Numbered from the stretch's first letter, positions 19,789 to 29,472 are shown. The stretch: DNA of 64,000 nt from Achromobacter sp. Bel (GCF_012928505.1 NZ_JABBJN010000001.1:62001-126000); one strand, 5' to 3'. Notes: generated by a model from the letters alone, not told the origin. Translations and numbers: made by a program.

Positions 19789-20041
19789 GATGATCCTGTC
19801 CTGATGACTTTTGTGCGAAACCTGGCATTTTACCGTGGTTGGCCCAACTGCGCGGGCGTGTGTTGCAAGAAAGGGGACGGATGTGTCTCTAGGGGTTTGC
19901 GCGTACGGGGCCAAGTTGTTCAGTTTTTTGTCACCGTGCGCGCTCTAGGCTGGGTTCGACGGCTGTTACGTCCCCGTTCAGGGAACGTGCCGCCGAGCCG
20001 GCAACCCGCCGGAAGATCCCGCCAGAGGACAGGAGACATAG

Positions 20042-21352
20042 ATGGAAAACACGATGACCCCCGGGGTCACGCCGGCGATCCCGGCGAGTGAGGAGGACCG
20101 CATCTACCGCAAGGTGGGTTGGCGGTTGGTGCCGTTATTGGTGGTTTGCTATGTCGTGGCCTACCTGGACCGGGTGAACGTGGGCTTCGCCAAGCTGCAG
20201 ATGTTGCAGGAGCTTCAGTTCAGCGAAACGGTCTACGGGCTGGGCGCGGGCATATTCTTCATCGGCTACTTCATCTTCGAGATCCCCAGCAACATCATCC
20301 TGCACAAGGTGGGGGCACGGATCTGGATTGCGCGGATCATGATCACCTGGGGCATCATTTCGGCCTGCATGATGTTCGTGACCAGCGTGCACATGTTCTA
20401 CGCGCTGCGTTTCCTGCTGGGCGCGGCCGAGGCCGGGTTCTTCCCCGGCATCATCCTGTACCTGACCTACTGGTATCCGGCGGCGCGGCGCGGGCGCATC
20501 ACGACATTCTTCATGACCGCCGTGCCCATGTCGGGCCTGATCGGCGGCCCGATCTCGGGCTGGATCATGTCCACGTTCCATGGCGACCACGGCCTGTCGG
20601 GCTGGCAGTGGCTGTTCCTGCTGGAAGGCATCCCGTCGGTGGTGATCGGCGTGCTGGTGCTGATCTATCTGGATGACCGCATCAACAAGGCCAAGTGGCT
20701 GACGGCGTCCGAAAAGGCTGTGCTGATCCGCAACATCGCAGCGGAAGAGCAGCAGAAGGAAGATCCGCCGATCCGCGCGGCGCTGACCCGTCCGCGCGTC
20801 TGGGCCATGGCACTGATCTACTTTTCGTTCGTGATGGGGCTGTATGGCGTGGGCTTCTGGATGCCCAGCCTGATCAAGAGCACGGGGGTGCAAAGCCCGC
20901 TGGCGATCGGCCTGTTGACCGCGATCCCCAACCTGTTCGCCGTGATCGGCATGATCTTGATTTCGCGCAACTCCGACCGGTTGCGCGAACGCCGTTGGCA
21001 TGTGGCGCTGCCGGCGTTGTTCGGGGCGGTGGGCCTGTTCTTCTCGGCCGTCTGGAGCGGCAATACGGTTCTGGCGATTCTGGCGCTGACGGTGGCCAAC
21101 ATCGGCATCTGCACGGTGTTGCCGCTGTTCTGGAGCCTGCCGACCGCGTTGCTGGGCGGCACGGCCGCCGCCGCGGGCATCGCGCTGATCAACTCGGTGG
21201 GCAACCTGGCGGGCTTCGTCAGCCCGTATCTGGTGGGCTGGTTAAAGGACCTGACCGGCACGACCAATACCGGGCTGTACATGCTGTCGGGCTGCCTGGT
21301 GGTGGGCGCGCTGGTGGCGCTGGCGCAGCCGGCCAGGCTGGTCAACAAATAA
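20042..21352 (+). CDS. MFS transporter, anion:cation symporter (ACS) family
   Basis: Twelve-helix major facilitator, 436 residues, most like tartrate, phthalate or 4-hydroxyphenylacetate permeases. Marks are KVGWRLVPLLVVCYVVAYLDRVNVGFAKLQ (in parts), IFFIGYFIFEIPSNIIL and AAEAGFFPGIILYLTYWYP. AGGAGA precedes the ATG. It is a single-gene unit between prfB (divergent) and recJ (convergent), so the substrate, probably an organic acid, is not indicated by neighbours. The 253-nt region upstream to prfB holds the divergent promoters; I see no further gene in it. Confidence 0.88.
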   Translation: MENTMTPGVTPAIPASEEDRIYRKVGWRLVPLLVVCYVVAYLDRVNVGFAKLQMLQELQFSETVYGLGAGIFFIGYFIFEIPSNIILHKVGARIWIARIMITWGIISACMMFVTSVHMFYALRFLLGAAEAGFFPGIILYLTYWYPAARRGRITTFFMTAVPMSGLIGGPISGWIMSTFHGDHGLSGWQWLFLLEGIPSVVIGVLVLIYLDDRINKAKWLTASEKAVLIRNIAAEEQQKEDPPIRAALTRPRVWAMALIYFSFVMGLYGVGFWMPSLIKSTGVQSPLAIGLLTAIPNLFAVIGMILISRNSDRLRERRWHVALPALFGAVGLFFSAVWSGNTVLAILALTVANIGICTVLPLFWSLPTALLGGTAAAAGIALINSVGNLAGFVSPYLVGWLKDLTGTTNTGLYMLSGCLVVGALVALAQPARLVNK

Positions 21353-21378
21353 CCGGATCTGCCCTGGGGGCGGTACAG

Positions 21379-21409
21379 ACGGCGGGGGCTTGAAAGAGCC
21401 ACCCGCCGT
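21379..21409. terminator. Convergent hairpin between MFS gene and recJ
   Basis: ACGGCGGG (21379-21386) pairs with CCCGCCGT (21402-21409), and GGCT/AGCC extends the stem inward. It lies between two convergent genes and can act on both strands, though flanking T runs are short. Confidence 0.6.
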
Positions 21410-21415
21410 TTAGCG

Positions 21416-23116
21416 TCATGCCGCGTGTTCGATGACCAGTTGCACCGACACCATGCCGTTCCAGACGTTCTGCTCCAGGCGGTAGGCGGCCTGGATCTGT
21501 TCGGGCAGCGACTGGTCGTGGCCGAACCAGATGGCGTCAAAGCGCTGGTGGCCGCGTTCCAGCGACAGTTTCAGGTGTTTTTCCCCCACCAGGCGCTGGT
21601 TGCGCACGGTGAACTCGTCCAGGAACAACGGGGCGGCGAAGCCAGCGCCCCAGACCTGTTGCTGCAGCATGCCCGCGACGTCGGCATTGGCGTAGCCGGA
21701 CTCCAGCGACCCGTCGGTTTCGATGACGGGTTCGAAGGTGTCGCGCCCGGTCAGTTCGCGCACGGCAGCGTCGAACGCGGGGGCGAAGGCCGGGAAGTCC
21801 TCGCGGCCCAGGGTCAGGCCCGCGGCCATCGCATGGCCGCCGAACTTGCGGATCAGGTTGGGGTGGCGTTTGGACACCAGGTCCAGTGCGTCGCGCAGGT
21901 GCACGTCAGGGATCGAACGGCCGGAGCCGCGGATCTCGTCGTCGCCCGCCGGGGCGAAGGCCAGCGTGGGACGCCAGAACTTTTCTTTCAGGCGCGACGC
22001 CACCAGGCCTACTACGCCTTGGTGCCAGCCGGGGTCGAACACGCAGACCGTGGCGCCCGAGGCGGCATTGGGTTCTTCCATGGCGGCCAACGCCTGCTCG
22101 CGCATTTCAGCTTCGATGGTGCGGCGTTCGCGGTTGATGTTGTCGAGCTCGCGCGCCATTTCCAGCGCCTGGGCTTCGTCATCGGTGGTCAGGCAGGCGA
22201 TGCCCAGGCTCATGTCGGCCAGGCGCCCGGCGGCGTTGATGCGGGGGCCCAGCGCGAAGCCCAGGTCGAAACCGTTGGCGCTGCGGGGCTCGCGGCCGGC
22301 CACGGCGAACAATGCGCGCAGGCCGGGTTGCAGCCGGCCGCTGCGCATGCGCTGCAGGCCTTGCGTGACCAGCAGGCGGTTGTTGGCGTCCAGCTTGACC
22401 ACGTCGGCCACCGTGCCGAGGGCGACCAGGTCGGATAGCGTGTCCAGGCGCGGGCCACCGTCCGCCGCATAGACGCCGCGCCGGCGCAGCTCGGCGCGCA
22501 GCGCCAGCATCATGTAGAAGATGACGCCCACGCCGGCCAGATTCTTGGACGGAAAGCCGCAACCCGGCTGGTTGGGGTTCACGATGGCCAACGCGTCGGG
22601 CAGGGTGTCGCCCGGCAAGTGGTGGTCGGTGATGACGACCCCGATGCCGGCCGCGTTGGCGGCCGCCACCCCGTCCACGCTGGCGATGCCGTTGTCCACC
22701 GTGATGATGATGTCGGGCTTGCCGCTGCGGTGCCGGACGGCCAGATCGACCACGGCGGGCGACAGGCCATAGCCGGTTTCGAAGCGGTTGGGCACCAGGA
22801 AGTCGACGTCGGCGCCCATGGCGGACAGGGCGCGCAGCCCGACGGCGCAAGCGGTGGCGCCGTCGCAGTCATAGTCGGCCACGATCAGCAGCTTCTTGCC
22901 GGCTTGCAGGGCGTCGGCCAGCACGCCGGCGGCATGCGCCGAGTGCGTCAGGCCGGCGGGCGGCAGCAGCGACGGCCAGGCCAGTTTGGTCTGGTCGGGG
23001 TGGGTGACGCCGCGGGCGGCCCACAGGCGGGCGAGCAGGGGGTGGATGCCCGAGGCCTCCAGGATGTGACAGGCGTCCAGGTCGGCCGGACGGATGGTTA
23101 AGCGGGGTGTGACCAC
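21416..23116 (-). CDS. recJ: Single-stranded-DNA-specific exonuclease RecJ
   Basis: 5'-3' ssDNA exonuclease of recombination and mismatch repair. The 566-residue product begins at GTG 23116 (M-VTPRLTIRPADL), overlapping the upstream gene by 19 nt; the much longer open frame upstream is not RecJ. DHH-phosphoesterase motifs are visible: IVADYDCDGATA (motif I), TVDNGIASVDGV, ITDHHLPGD (DHH motif) and the DHHA1-domain GGHAMAAGLTL. Family length is about 560-580. Cotranscribed with the RpfE-like gene, a linkage I recall from Xanthomonas and Burkholderiales. Confidence 0.95.
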   Translation of the reverse strand: MVTPRLTIRPADLDACHILEASGIHPLLARLWAARGVTHPDQTKLAWPSLLPPAGLTHSAHAAGVLADALQAGKKLLIVADYDCDGATACAVGLRALSAMGADVDFLVPNRFETGYGLSPAVVDLAVRHRSGKPDIIITVDNGIASVDGVAAANAAGIGVVITDHHLPGDTLPDALAIVNPNQPGCGFPSKNLAGVGVIFYMMLALRAELRRRGVYAADGGPRLDTLSDLVALGTVADVVKLDANNRLLVTQGLQRMRSGRLQPGLRALFAVAGREPRSANGFDLGFALGPRINAAGRLADMSLGIACLTTDDEAQALEMARELDNINRERRTIEAEMREQALAAMEEPNAASGATVCVFDPGWHQGVVGLVASRLKEKFWRPTLAFAPAGDDEIRGSGRSIPDVHLRDALDLVSKRHPNLIRKFGGHAMAAGLTLGREDFPAFAPAFDAAVRELTGRDTFEPVIETDGSLESGYANADVAGMLQQQVWGAGFAAPLFLDEFTVRNQRLVGEKHLKLSLERGHQRFDAIWFGHDQSLPEQIQAAYRLEQNVWNGMVSVQLVIEHAA

Positions 23117-24042
23117 CAGGCGCTCCAGTTTTTCTTGGGCGCGGGCAGCAAGCCAAGCAGGCCCCCGCGCGGTTTCAGGGTAAGGGCGACCGTGCGGTCG
23201 TCGCCCAGCAGCAGCAATTCCGTGGCGGTGTCGGGCACGCCTTTCTTGCCGGCCAGCGGCCGCAGATGCTGGGCATCCAGTTCGGCAAGCGCGTCCAGCC
23301 AGGCGGACCAGTCGCCCGTGCGTTGCGGCGCGTCCAGCCCGGTCAGTACGCGTTCGGGGCCCGCTGGCGCGATGGGCCAGGGCGTGCCGCCGCCATACAG
23401 CCACAAAGCGTTGACAGGCGCCACGCCGCGAGCAGCCCGCGCATCGTTGACGGGGTGTTCGTGCCACGCCATCTGTATTTCGTTAAGCAGCCGCCGCCAC
23501 GGACGCGTTTCCGTATCCTGGCGCCACCAGTCGTTCAGTCGCTGGCCGGCCACCACCAGCGGCGACGCGGTCTGCGGCCGCAGCCCGTCGGGCAACCGCA
23601 GGCGCCACCGCTCAGGGGACAAGGCCTCCACGGTAAAACCGGTGCCGTCGAACAGCGGGCGGGCCGTGTCCAGCAACGCAGCGGTTTCCGCGGGCAAGAG
23701 GTCCATCTGGACGGGGTCCAGCAGGTTGGCGTGGTCGGCCCCCAACGCCAGGTGGACCAGTTCCGCCAGCCAGACGGCTTCGCCGGCGGGCGCCTGGCGG
23801 GCGGCCAGCAACGGTCCCAGGCCGGCGCCTTGCAGCAGGCCGGGTTCGGGCGTGTAGCCCGCACGGGTCAGTTGCCAGGATTCGAAGGCCGTGCAGCCGT
23901 GGGCACGCGCGTCGAAGGCGGCGGGCCGGGCGGCGCCAGCCAACAGCCAGCTATGCAGCGTGGGCGCACGTTCGGGCAGGAGCTTGGCCAGTTCGGCGGC
24001 AACGGGAAGGGCGGGCAGGGCACCCGGAATGACGATCAGCAT
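23098..24042 (-). CDS. Conserved RpfE-like protein upstream of recJ
   Basis: A 314-residue protein starting MLIVIPGALPALPVAAELAKLLPERAPTL. It resembles the proteins called RpfE or 'phosphoglycerate mutase-like regulatory protein' encoded next to recJ in Xanthomonas, Ralstonia and Burkholderia. Function is not established. Short marks include LHSWLLAGAARP, ALGADHANLLDPVQMDL, LWLYGGGTPWP and the acidic LLLGDDRTVALTL near the end. It overlaps the recJ start by 19 nt, so the two are translationally coupled. The first 130 codons of the longer open frame (to 24438) run antisense to the lol permease gene and were excluded. Confidence 0.65.
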   Translation of the reverse strand: MLIVIPGALPALPVAAELAKLLPERAPTLHSWLLAGAARPAAFDARAHGCTAFESWQLTRAGYTPEPGLLQGAGLGPLLAARQAPAGEAVWLAELVHLALGADHANLLDPVQMDLLPAETAALLDTARPLFDGTGFTVEALSPERWRLRLPDGLRPQTASPLVVAGQRLNDWWRQDTETRPWRRLLNEIQMAWHEHPVNDARAARGVAPVNALWLYGGGTPWPIAPAGPERVLTGLDAPQRTGDWSAWLDALAELDAQHLRPLAGKKGVPDTATELLLLGDDRTVALTLKPRGGLLGLLPAPKKNWSAWWSHPA

Positions 24043-24171
24043 GGCGGGATTGTAGTCCGCGCGGAGCCCGGGAACTAAGCGGCGGCGGCGACTGCCATAG
24101 GTTGACACGCCTGGTCGTGGAACCGCACATCCGCGGCGCGATTTCCAGGCTGTTAATGCCATAATGCGCAC

Positions 24172-25452
24172 GTGCTGAAAATACCCTACGAACTCTGGAT
24201 AGGCGCCCGCTATGCCGGGTTGGCCCGAATCCGCCAGCGACGCGGGCGCCGCGATCGCTTCATCTCCTTCATCGCCGCCAGTTCCATGGCGGGCATCGCG
24301 CTGGGCGTCGCCGCCCTGATCGTGGTGCTGTCCGTGATGAACGGGTTTCAAAAAGAAGTGCGCGACCGCATGCTGTCGGTGCTGCCGCATATCGAACTCT
24401 ACATCCCGGGGGGCTTGCCGGAGCGGGTGCTGGACCAATGGCAGCAGTTTGCCGACGCAGCCAAGCAGAACCCCGAGGTCAAGGCCGGCGCGCCCTTCGT
24501 GGCTGCGCAGGGCATGCTGGTGCGGGGCCAGGCGCTGCGAGGCGTGCAGGTGCGCGGCATCGACCCGGCCACCGAAGGCAACGTGTCGGACCTGCCGCGC
24601 CAGATGGTGTCAGGCAAACTGACTGACCTGAAGCCAGGCGGCTTTGGCGTGGTGCTGGGCAATGAACTGGCTGACGGCCTGGGCGTGAAACTGGGCGATA
24701 CGCTGCTGATGATGGCGCCGCAAGGTTCGATCAGCCCGGCCGGGTTCGCGCCGCGCATGCGCCAGTTCACGGTGGTGGGCGTGTTCTCCTCCGGCCACTA
24801 CGAATACGATTCCTCGCTGGCTTTCGTCGACAACGAAGACGCCGCGCGCGTGTTCCGCGAAAGCGGCACGGCCGGCGTGCGCCTGCGCATCGCCGACATG
24901 CAGAAGGCGCCCGAAGTCGCCAGCGAACTGAAGAAAGTGCTGCCGCCTTATGTGATGGCCAGCGACTGGTCGCGCAACAACCGCACCTGGTTCGCGGCCG
25001 TGCAGACCGAAAAGCGCATGATGTTCCTGATCCTGGCGCTGATCGTGGCGGTGGCGGCGTTCAACCTGCTGTCGTCACTGGTGATGGCCGTGAAGGACAA
25101 GCAGTCCGACATCGCCATCTTGCGCACGCTGGGCGCGGGGCCGGGCGAAGTGGCCCGCATTTTCCTGGTGCAGGGCGCGCTGATCGGCGTCATCGGCACC
25201 TTGCTGGGCGTCGCGGGTGGCATCGTCATTGCTTACAACGTTGACGTGATCGTGCCCTTCATCGAACGGCTGCTGGGCGTGCATTTCCTGCCGCGTGAAG
25301 TCTATTTCATCAGCGCCTTGCCGTCCGATCCGCAAATCGGCGATATCGTCACGATCGGCCTGACTTCCCTGGTGCTGTCGCTGTTGGCGACGCTGTATCC
25401 CAGCTGGCGCGCATCGCGCCTGCAACCCGCACAGGTGCTGCGCCATGATTGA
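24172..25452 (+). CDS. Lipoprotein-releasing ABC permease (LolC/LolE/LolF type)
   Basis: Inner-membrane permease of the Lol system that releases outer-membrane lipoproteins to LolA. 426 residues with four membrane segments: one near 25-55 (SMAGIALGVAALIVVLSVMNGF), a large periplasmic domain, then three after residue 280 (FLILALIVAVAAFNLLSSL; GALIGVIGTLLGVAGGIVIAY; GLTSLVLSLLATLYPSWRASR). The apparent start is GTG at 24172. Only one permease gene accompanies lolD, not a lolC/lolE pair, which fits the LolDF arrangement with a single hybrid permease. Confidence 0.88.
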   Translation: MLKIPYELWIGARYAGLARIRQRRGRRDRFISFIAASSMAGIALGVAALIVVLSVMNGFQKEVRDRMLSVLPHIELYIPGGLPERVLDQWQQFADAAKQNPEVKAGAPFVAAQGMLVRGQALRGVQVRGIDPATEGNVSDLPRQMVSGKLTDLKPGGFGVVLGNELADGLGVKLGDTLLMMAPQGSISPAGFAPRMRQFTVVGVFSSGHYEYDSSLAFVDNEDAARVFRESGTAGVRLRIADMQKAPEVASELKKVLPPYVMASDWSRNNRTWFAAVQTEKRMMFLILALIVAVAAFNLLSSLVMAVKDKQSDIAILRTLGAGPGEVARIFLVQGALIGVIGTLLGVAGGIVIAYNVDVIVPFIERLLGVHFLPREVYFISALPSDPQIGDIVTIGLTSLVLSLLATLYPSWRASRLQPAQVLRHD

Positions 25453-26149
25453 CGCCCCGAATCGCTCGTCCTCGACGCCTGCCCTGCAGGCGGAGAACAT
25501 CGTCAAGGTCTACGACGAGGGCCCGGCCCGCATCGAGGTGCTCAGCAACGTCAGCCTGTCCGTGGCGCGCGGCGAAATGGTCGCCATCGTGGGCGCGTCG
25601 GGTTCGGGCAAGAGCACGTTGCTGCATATCCTGGGCCTGTTGGATGTGCCGACCAGCGGTTCGGTGTCGGTCGACGGAAATCTGGCGGTCGGCTTGTCCG
25701 AAGCCAAGAAGAGCGCGGTGCGCAACAGCAGCCTGGGCTTCGTGTATCAGTTCCATCATCTGTTGCCCGAGTTTTCGGCGCTGGACAATGTGGCGATGCC
25801 GCTGATCGTGCGGCGCGAAAACCGCGACAAGGCCCGCGAGGCCGCGCGCGAGGTGCTGGCGCTGGTGGGACTTGCCGCCCGCGAAGACCACTTCCCGGGG
25901 CAACTGTCAGGCGGCGAACGCCAGCGTGTGGCGCTGGCGCGCGCGCTGGTGACGCGGCCGGTGTGCGTGCTGGCCGACGAACCCACGGGTAACCTGGACC
26001 GCAACACGGCACACAAGATGTTCGAATTGCTGACCCGCGTGAACCAGGAGTCGGGCACGGCGTTCGCCATCGTGACGCACGACCCGGAACTGGCGGCCCG
26101 CGCCGACCGCCAATTGCTGATGGAAAACGGCCGGCTGGTATCGGGATAA
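25445..26149 (+). CDS. lolD: Lipoprotein-releasing ABC ATPase LolD
   Basis: ATPase that powers lipoprotein extraction. 234 residues; Walker A GASGSGKSTLLH, the LolD-typical LGFVYQFHHLLPEFSALDNV (FHHLLPEF), signature LSGGERQRVALARALV, Walker B VLADEPTGNLD and H-loop VTHDPELA are all present. Its ATG lies inside the permease gene end (8-nt overlap). Confidence 0.95.
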   Translation: MIDAPNRSSSTPALQAENIVKVYDEGPARIEVLSNVSLSVARGEMVAIVGASGSGKSTLLHILGLLDVPTSGSVSVDGNLAVGLSEAKKSAVRNSSLGFVYQFHHLLPEFSALDNVAMPLIVRRENRDKAREAAREVLALVGLAAREDHFPGQLSGGERQRVALARALVTRPVCVLADEPTGNLDRNTAHKMFELLTRVNQESGTAFAIVTHDPELAARADRQLLMENGRLVSG

Positions 26150-26189
26150 GTCGATACGGGTGGATAATTCCCACAAGGAGACCACGCCC

Positions 26190-27008
26190 ATGCTGATCGA
26201 CACCCATTGCCACCTGGACGCCGCCGAGTTTGACGCCGACCGCCAGCAGGTGGCCGACCATGCCTGCGAGGCTGGCGTTCAATCCATCGTGATCCCGGCC
26301 ATCGAGCGCGCCAATTTCCCCATCGTACGGGAGTTGGCCGGCCGGATTGCTGGTGGTGCGTATGCGCTGGGCATCCATCCCCTGTACGTGCAGCGCGCCG
26401 ACGATTCCGACTTGGACGTGCTGCGCGAGACCATCAAACAGTCGCTGGGCGACCCTCGATTTGTCGCCATTGGCGAGATCGGCCTGGATTTCTTCGTGCC
26501 CGAGATATCGTCGGGCGAACCCCGCGAGCGCCAAGAACGCTTCTATGCCGCGCAGTTGGCGATGGCCGCGGAGTTCCGCTTGCCAGTGCTGCTGCATGTG
26601 CGCCGCTCGCAGGATATCCTCTTGAAATACCTGCGCCGGCATGGGCGCATCGGCGGGATCGCGCACGCCTTCAACGGCAGCGCACAGCAGGCGCAGGCCT
26701 TCATCGACCAGGGCTTCGCGTTGGGGCTGGGCGGGTCCATGACGTACGAACGCGCCTTGCAGATCCGGCGGCATGCGGTGGACGTAGATTTGGCGCATCT
26801 GGTGCTGGAGACCGATGCGCCGGATATCCCGCCCGCCTGGCTGCACGCCCCGCAGCGTCGCAACCGGCCGGGGGAATTGGCCCGTATCGCCGGCGTGCTG
26901 GCCGAGTTGCGCGGCATCTCGCCCGCCCAGGTGGCGCACGCCACCACCGCCAATGCGATGCGCGTCCTGCCTCGCTTGCCGGCTGCCATTTTGGCTGACG
27001 CCGACTGA
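26190..27008 (+). CDS. tatD: TatD-family metal-dependent hydrolase
   Basis: TIM-barrel metal-dependent deoxyribonuclease-like hydrolase of the TatD/YcfH/YjjV group, 272 residues. Metal-site motifs: LIDTHCHLD at the N-terminus, AIGEIGLDFF, LPVLLHVRRS, GIAHAFNGS and the LVLETDAPDIPP aspartate. ATG at 26190 has AAGGAG 9 nt upstream and was preferred to GTG 26160. 40 nt downstream of lolD, same direction. Confidence 0.9.
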   Translation: MLIDTHCHLDAAEFDADRQQVADHACEAGVQSIVIPAIERANFPIVRELAGRIAGGAYALGIHPLYVQRADDSDLDVLRETIKQSLGDPRFVAIGEIGLDFFVPEISSGEPRERQERFYAAQLAMAAEFRLPVLLHVRRSQDILLKYLRRHGRIGGIAHAFNGSAQQAQAFIDQGFALGLGGSMTYERALQIRRHAVDVDLAHLVLETDAPDIPPAWLHAPQRRNRPGELARIAGVLAELRGISPAQVAHATTANAMRVLPRLPAAILADAD

Positions 27009-27120
27009 CTTCCGTCCCCTGATGTATCCGGCGCGATAGCAGAAGTTGTCGTGCGGATGCCTCATATTTCCCAGAATTTTCTGAAAACTGGCTTTTTGCT
27101 GAATAAAACCTGACAAAAAG

Positions 27121-27153
27121 TTGAAGACAATATTGGGAATGCATATCATTGCC
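27121..27153 (+). promoter_or_regulatory. Promoter with overlapping candidate Fur box
   Basis: TTGAAG (27121-27126), a 17-nt spacer and TATCAT (27144-27149) form a good sigma-70 promoter. GGGAATGCATATCATTGCC (27135-27153) matches the 19-bp Fur consensus at 12 positions and covers the -10. The surrounding 27050-27180 is notably AT-rich. It would give iron-repressed expression of the TonB-dependent receptor downstream. Confidence 0.7.
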
Positions 27154-27219
27154 GTTCATTGAAAATTTCAATCAGCGCAATGCGCGCCGCTCCGCCTGGG
27201 GCGGTTTCATTTGATTCCC

Positions 27220-29472
27220 ATGTCGACTCTGAAAAGCATCAATGGCTCCGGGGGAGCCCGTCCTAACCATTTCCCGTCTTTCCGCGTGTTGCCGCTGGTG
27301 CTGGCGATTGCCGCCGTGGGCAGCGCCCATGCGCAATCCGCCGCCGGCGCGAAGGAAGACACCATGGGTGTTACCCAGATGGATACCGTCGTGGTGACAG
27401 CGGCCGGCTTCGAGCAAGAGATCAAGAACGCGCCGGCGTCCATCTCGGTGATCACCCGCGAGCAATTGGAAACCAAACCGTTCCACAACCTGGCCGACGC
27501 GGTGGCGGACGTGGAGGGCGTGACCGTGGAGCGGGGCGGCAAGGCCGGTGGCATGAACATCAGCATCCGCGGCTTGCCCAGCGACTACACGCTGGTGCTG
27601 GTGGACGGCAAGCGGCTGAATCAGAACAGCTCCGGCGCGCGACCCAATGGTTTTGGCGACGTGGACACCAATTTCATTCCGCCGATGGCGGCCATCGAGC
27701 GCATCGAGGTCGTGCGCGGCCCCATGTCCACCTTGTACGGTTCCGATGCGATGGGCGGGGTGATCAACATCATCACGCGCAAGGTCAGCCAGGATTGGAC
27801 GGGCCAGATCACGCTGGACGGCACGGCGCAAGGGGACAACGCCTTCGGCAACAACTACGGTGCGGCGTTCTACCTGAGCGGCCCGATCAAGACCGACAAG
27901 CTGGGCCTGACCTTGCGCGGCGGCCAGTACCGCCGTTTGAGCGCGAACGGCGACTACCCGGTCAACCAGGCCGAATTCAACAGCGGCAATTACACGGGCG
28001 ACCTTGCCAGCTTTTCCGGCCTGGGCGACAGCAAGCAGCAGAACGTGGGCTTGCGCCTGGCGTTGACCCCCAACCGCAACCACGACATCCTGTTCGATGT
28101 GGATAGCAACTGGCAGACGTATGACAACGCCAATGGGGAACTGGGTACGCTGAACACGAGCATCGCGCCCAACCGCCAGGGCGGCGGCTACGAGCCCGAA
28201 ATGAAGTTCAACCGCCAGCGCTATGCCTTGACGCACCTGGGGCGCTACAGCGGTTCCATCAGCTCCGATACCAGCCTGGTCTACGACACGACCGAGACCA
28301 TCGGCCGCACCAACCCCATGAATTCACCGCGCCGGCCTTCGGACGGGGCAAAGCGCGATCTGGAATACGACAACTGGGTGTTCGACACCAAGTGGACGAT
28401 GCCGCTGTTCAACGACCGCCACAACCTGACGGTGGGCGGGCAATGGCGCGAGCAGCAGTTCAAGGACACGCTGGTGTCCGCGCCGCTGGACCAGCGCCAG
28501 TACCAATGGGCACTGTTCGCGGAAGACGAGTGGCGCATCGTCGACGACCTGGCGTTGACGGCGGGCGCGCGCTACGACCGCAACGAACAGTTCGGCGGCA
28601 AGTGGAGCCCGCGCGGTTATCTGGTGTGGAACGCCACGCCGATGTGGACCGTGAAGGGCGGCGTGAGCAAGGGCTATAAGACGCCGGACATCAACTTGAT
28701 GACGGACGGGATCATTGGCTTGGGTGCGCAAGGCACCATGCCGCTGCTGGGCAATTCGCAACTGAAGCCGGAAAGCAGCACCTCGTCCGAACTGGGCCTG
28801 TTGTTTGACGACGGCGAGGGCCTGTCGGGCAACCTGACCGCTTTCCATACGAAGTTCAAGGACAAGATCGACAGCCAGAACATTCCGAACTGCCTGGCCG
28901 TGGGTGGGCCGGCGCCGGGCTGCCTGGACCTGGGCGTGTGGGAGCGCAACGGCATCCCGGTGGCGAATTTTTCACAGCGCGTGAATATCGACACCGCGAC
29001 GATTCAGGGCTTTGAACTGGGCGGCCGCATTCCGCTGTATGGCGGCGTGTCGTTCAACGGCAACTACACCTTGACGGCCAGCGAAGTGACGTCGGGCGCG
29101 AAGGAAGGCCAACCGCTCGGTTCGCAACCCCGCCACGCGTTGAACCTGGGCCTGAACTGGCGCATCAACGACCAGTTCAATGCGTGGGTGCGCGGCGAAT
29201 ATCGCGCCAAGCAGTTCAACGACATGAACTGGGAGAAGGAACAAGTGTTCTACAACCCGTACTGGCTCGCCAGCATGGGCGGTTCTTACGTGGTCAACAA
29301 GAACGTGACCCTGTCGGCCTCGGTGTTCAACCTGTTCGACAAGAACTTCGTGGACTACGGCCCGACCAAGACCGGCACCAGCGCGCCGGCGGCCAATGCC
29401 AATTGGAGCAATTCGTACCGCCAGGTGCTGGAAGGCCGCCGCTTGTGGGTGTCGGCGAACATCACCTTCTGA
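27220..29472 (+). CDS. TonB-dependent outer-membrane siderophore receptor (first copy)
   Basis: Outer-membrane beta-barrel that imports a ferric siderophore, powered by TonB. About 750 residues: signal peptide ending GSAHAQ, TonB box region MDTVVVTAAGFEQ, plug domain with SIRGLPSDYTLVLVDGK, IERIEVVRGPMSTLYGSDAMGGVINIIT, then a 22-strand barrel ending in RRLWVSANITF with terminal Phe. Of the FepA/CirA/BfrA catecholate-type class. Start taken as ATG 27220; a TTG at 27211 has a better spaced GGGGCGG and is possible. A Fur box precedes it. It shares its layout with the second receptor at 31866 but differs enough to have a different ligand. Confidence 0.9.
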   Translation: MSTLKSINGSGGARPNHFPSFRVLPLVLAIAAVGSAHAQSAAGAKEDTMGVTQMDTVVVTAAGFEQEIKNAPASISVITREQLETKPFHNLADAVADVEGVTVERGGKAGGMNISIRGLPSDYTLVLVDGKRLNQNSSGARPNGFGDVDTNFIPPMAAIERIEVVRGPMSTLYGSDAMGGVINIITRKVSQDWTGQITLDGTAQGDNAFGNNYGAAFYLSGPIKTDKLGLTLRGGQYRRLSANGDYPVNQAEFNSGNYTGDLASFSGLGDSKQQNVGLRLALTPNRNHDILFDVDSNWQTYDNANGELGTLNTSIAPNRQGGGYEPEMKFNRQRYALTHLGRYSGSISSDTSLVYDTTETIGRTNPMNSPRRPSDGAKRDLEYDNWVFDTKWTMPLFNDRHNLTVGGQWREQQFKDTLVSAPLDQRQYQWALFAEDEWRIVDDLALTAGARYDRNEQFGGKWSPRGYLVWNATPMWTVKGGVSKGYKTPDINLMTDGIIGLGAQGTMPLLGNSQLKPESSTSSELGLLFDDGEGLSGNLTAFHTKFKDKIDSQNIPNCLAVGGPAPGCLDLGVWERNGIPVANFSQRVNIDTATIQGFELGGRIPLYGGVSFNGNYTLTASEVTSGAKEGQPLGSQPRHALNLGLNWRINDQFNAWVRGEYRAKQFNDMNWEKEQVFYNPYWLASMGGSYVVNKNVTLSASVFNLFDKNFVDYGPTKTGTSAPAANANWSNSYRQVLEGRRLWVSANITF

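Noticed and set aside
23110-23467. N-terminal extension of RecJ (open frame to 23467)
   Set aside because: The extension is antisense-like arginine-rich sequence in the frame of no family and overlaps the RpfE-like gene; GTG 23116 fits the RecJ N-terminus.
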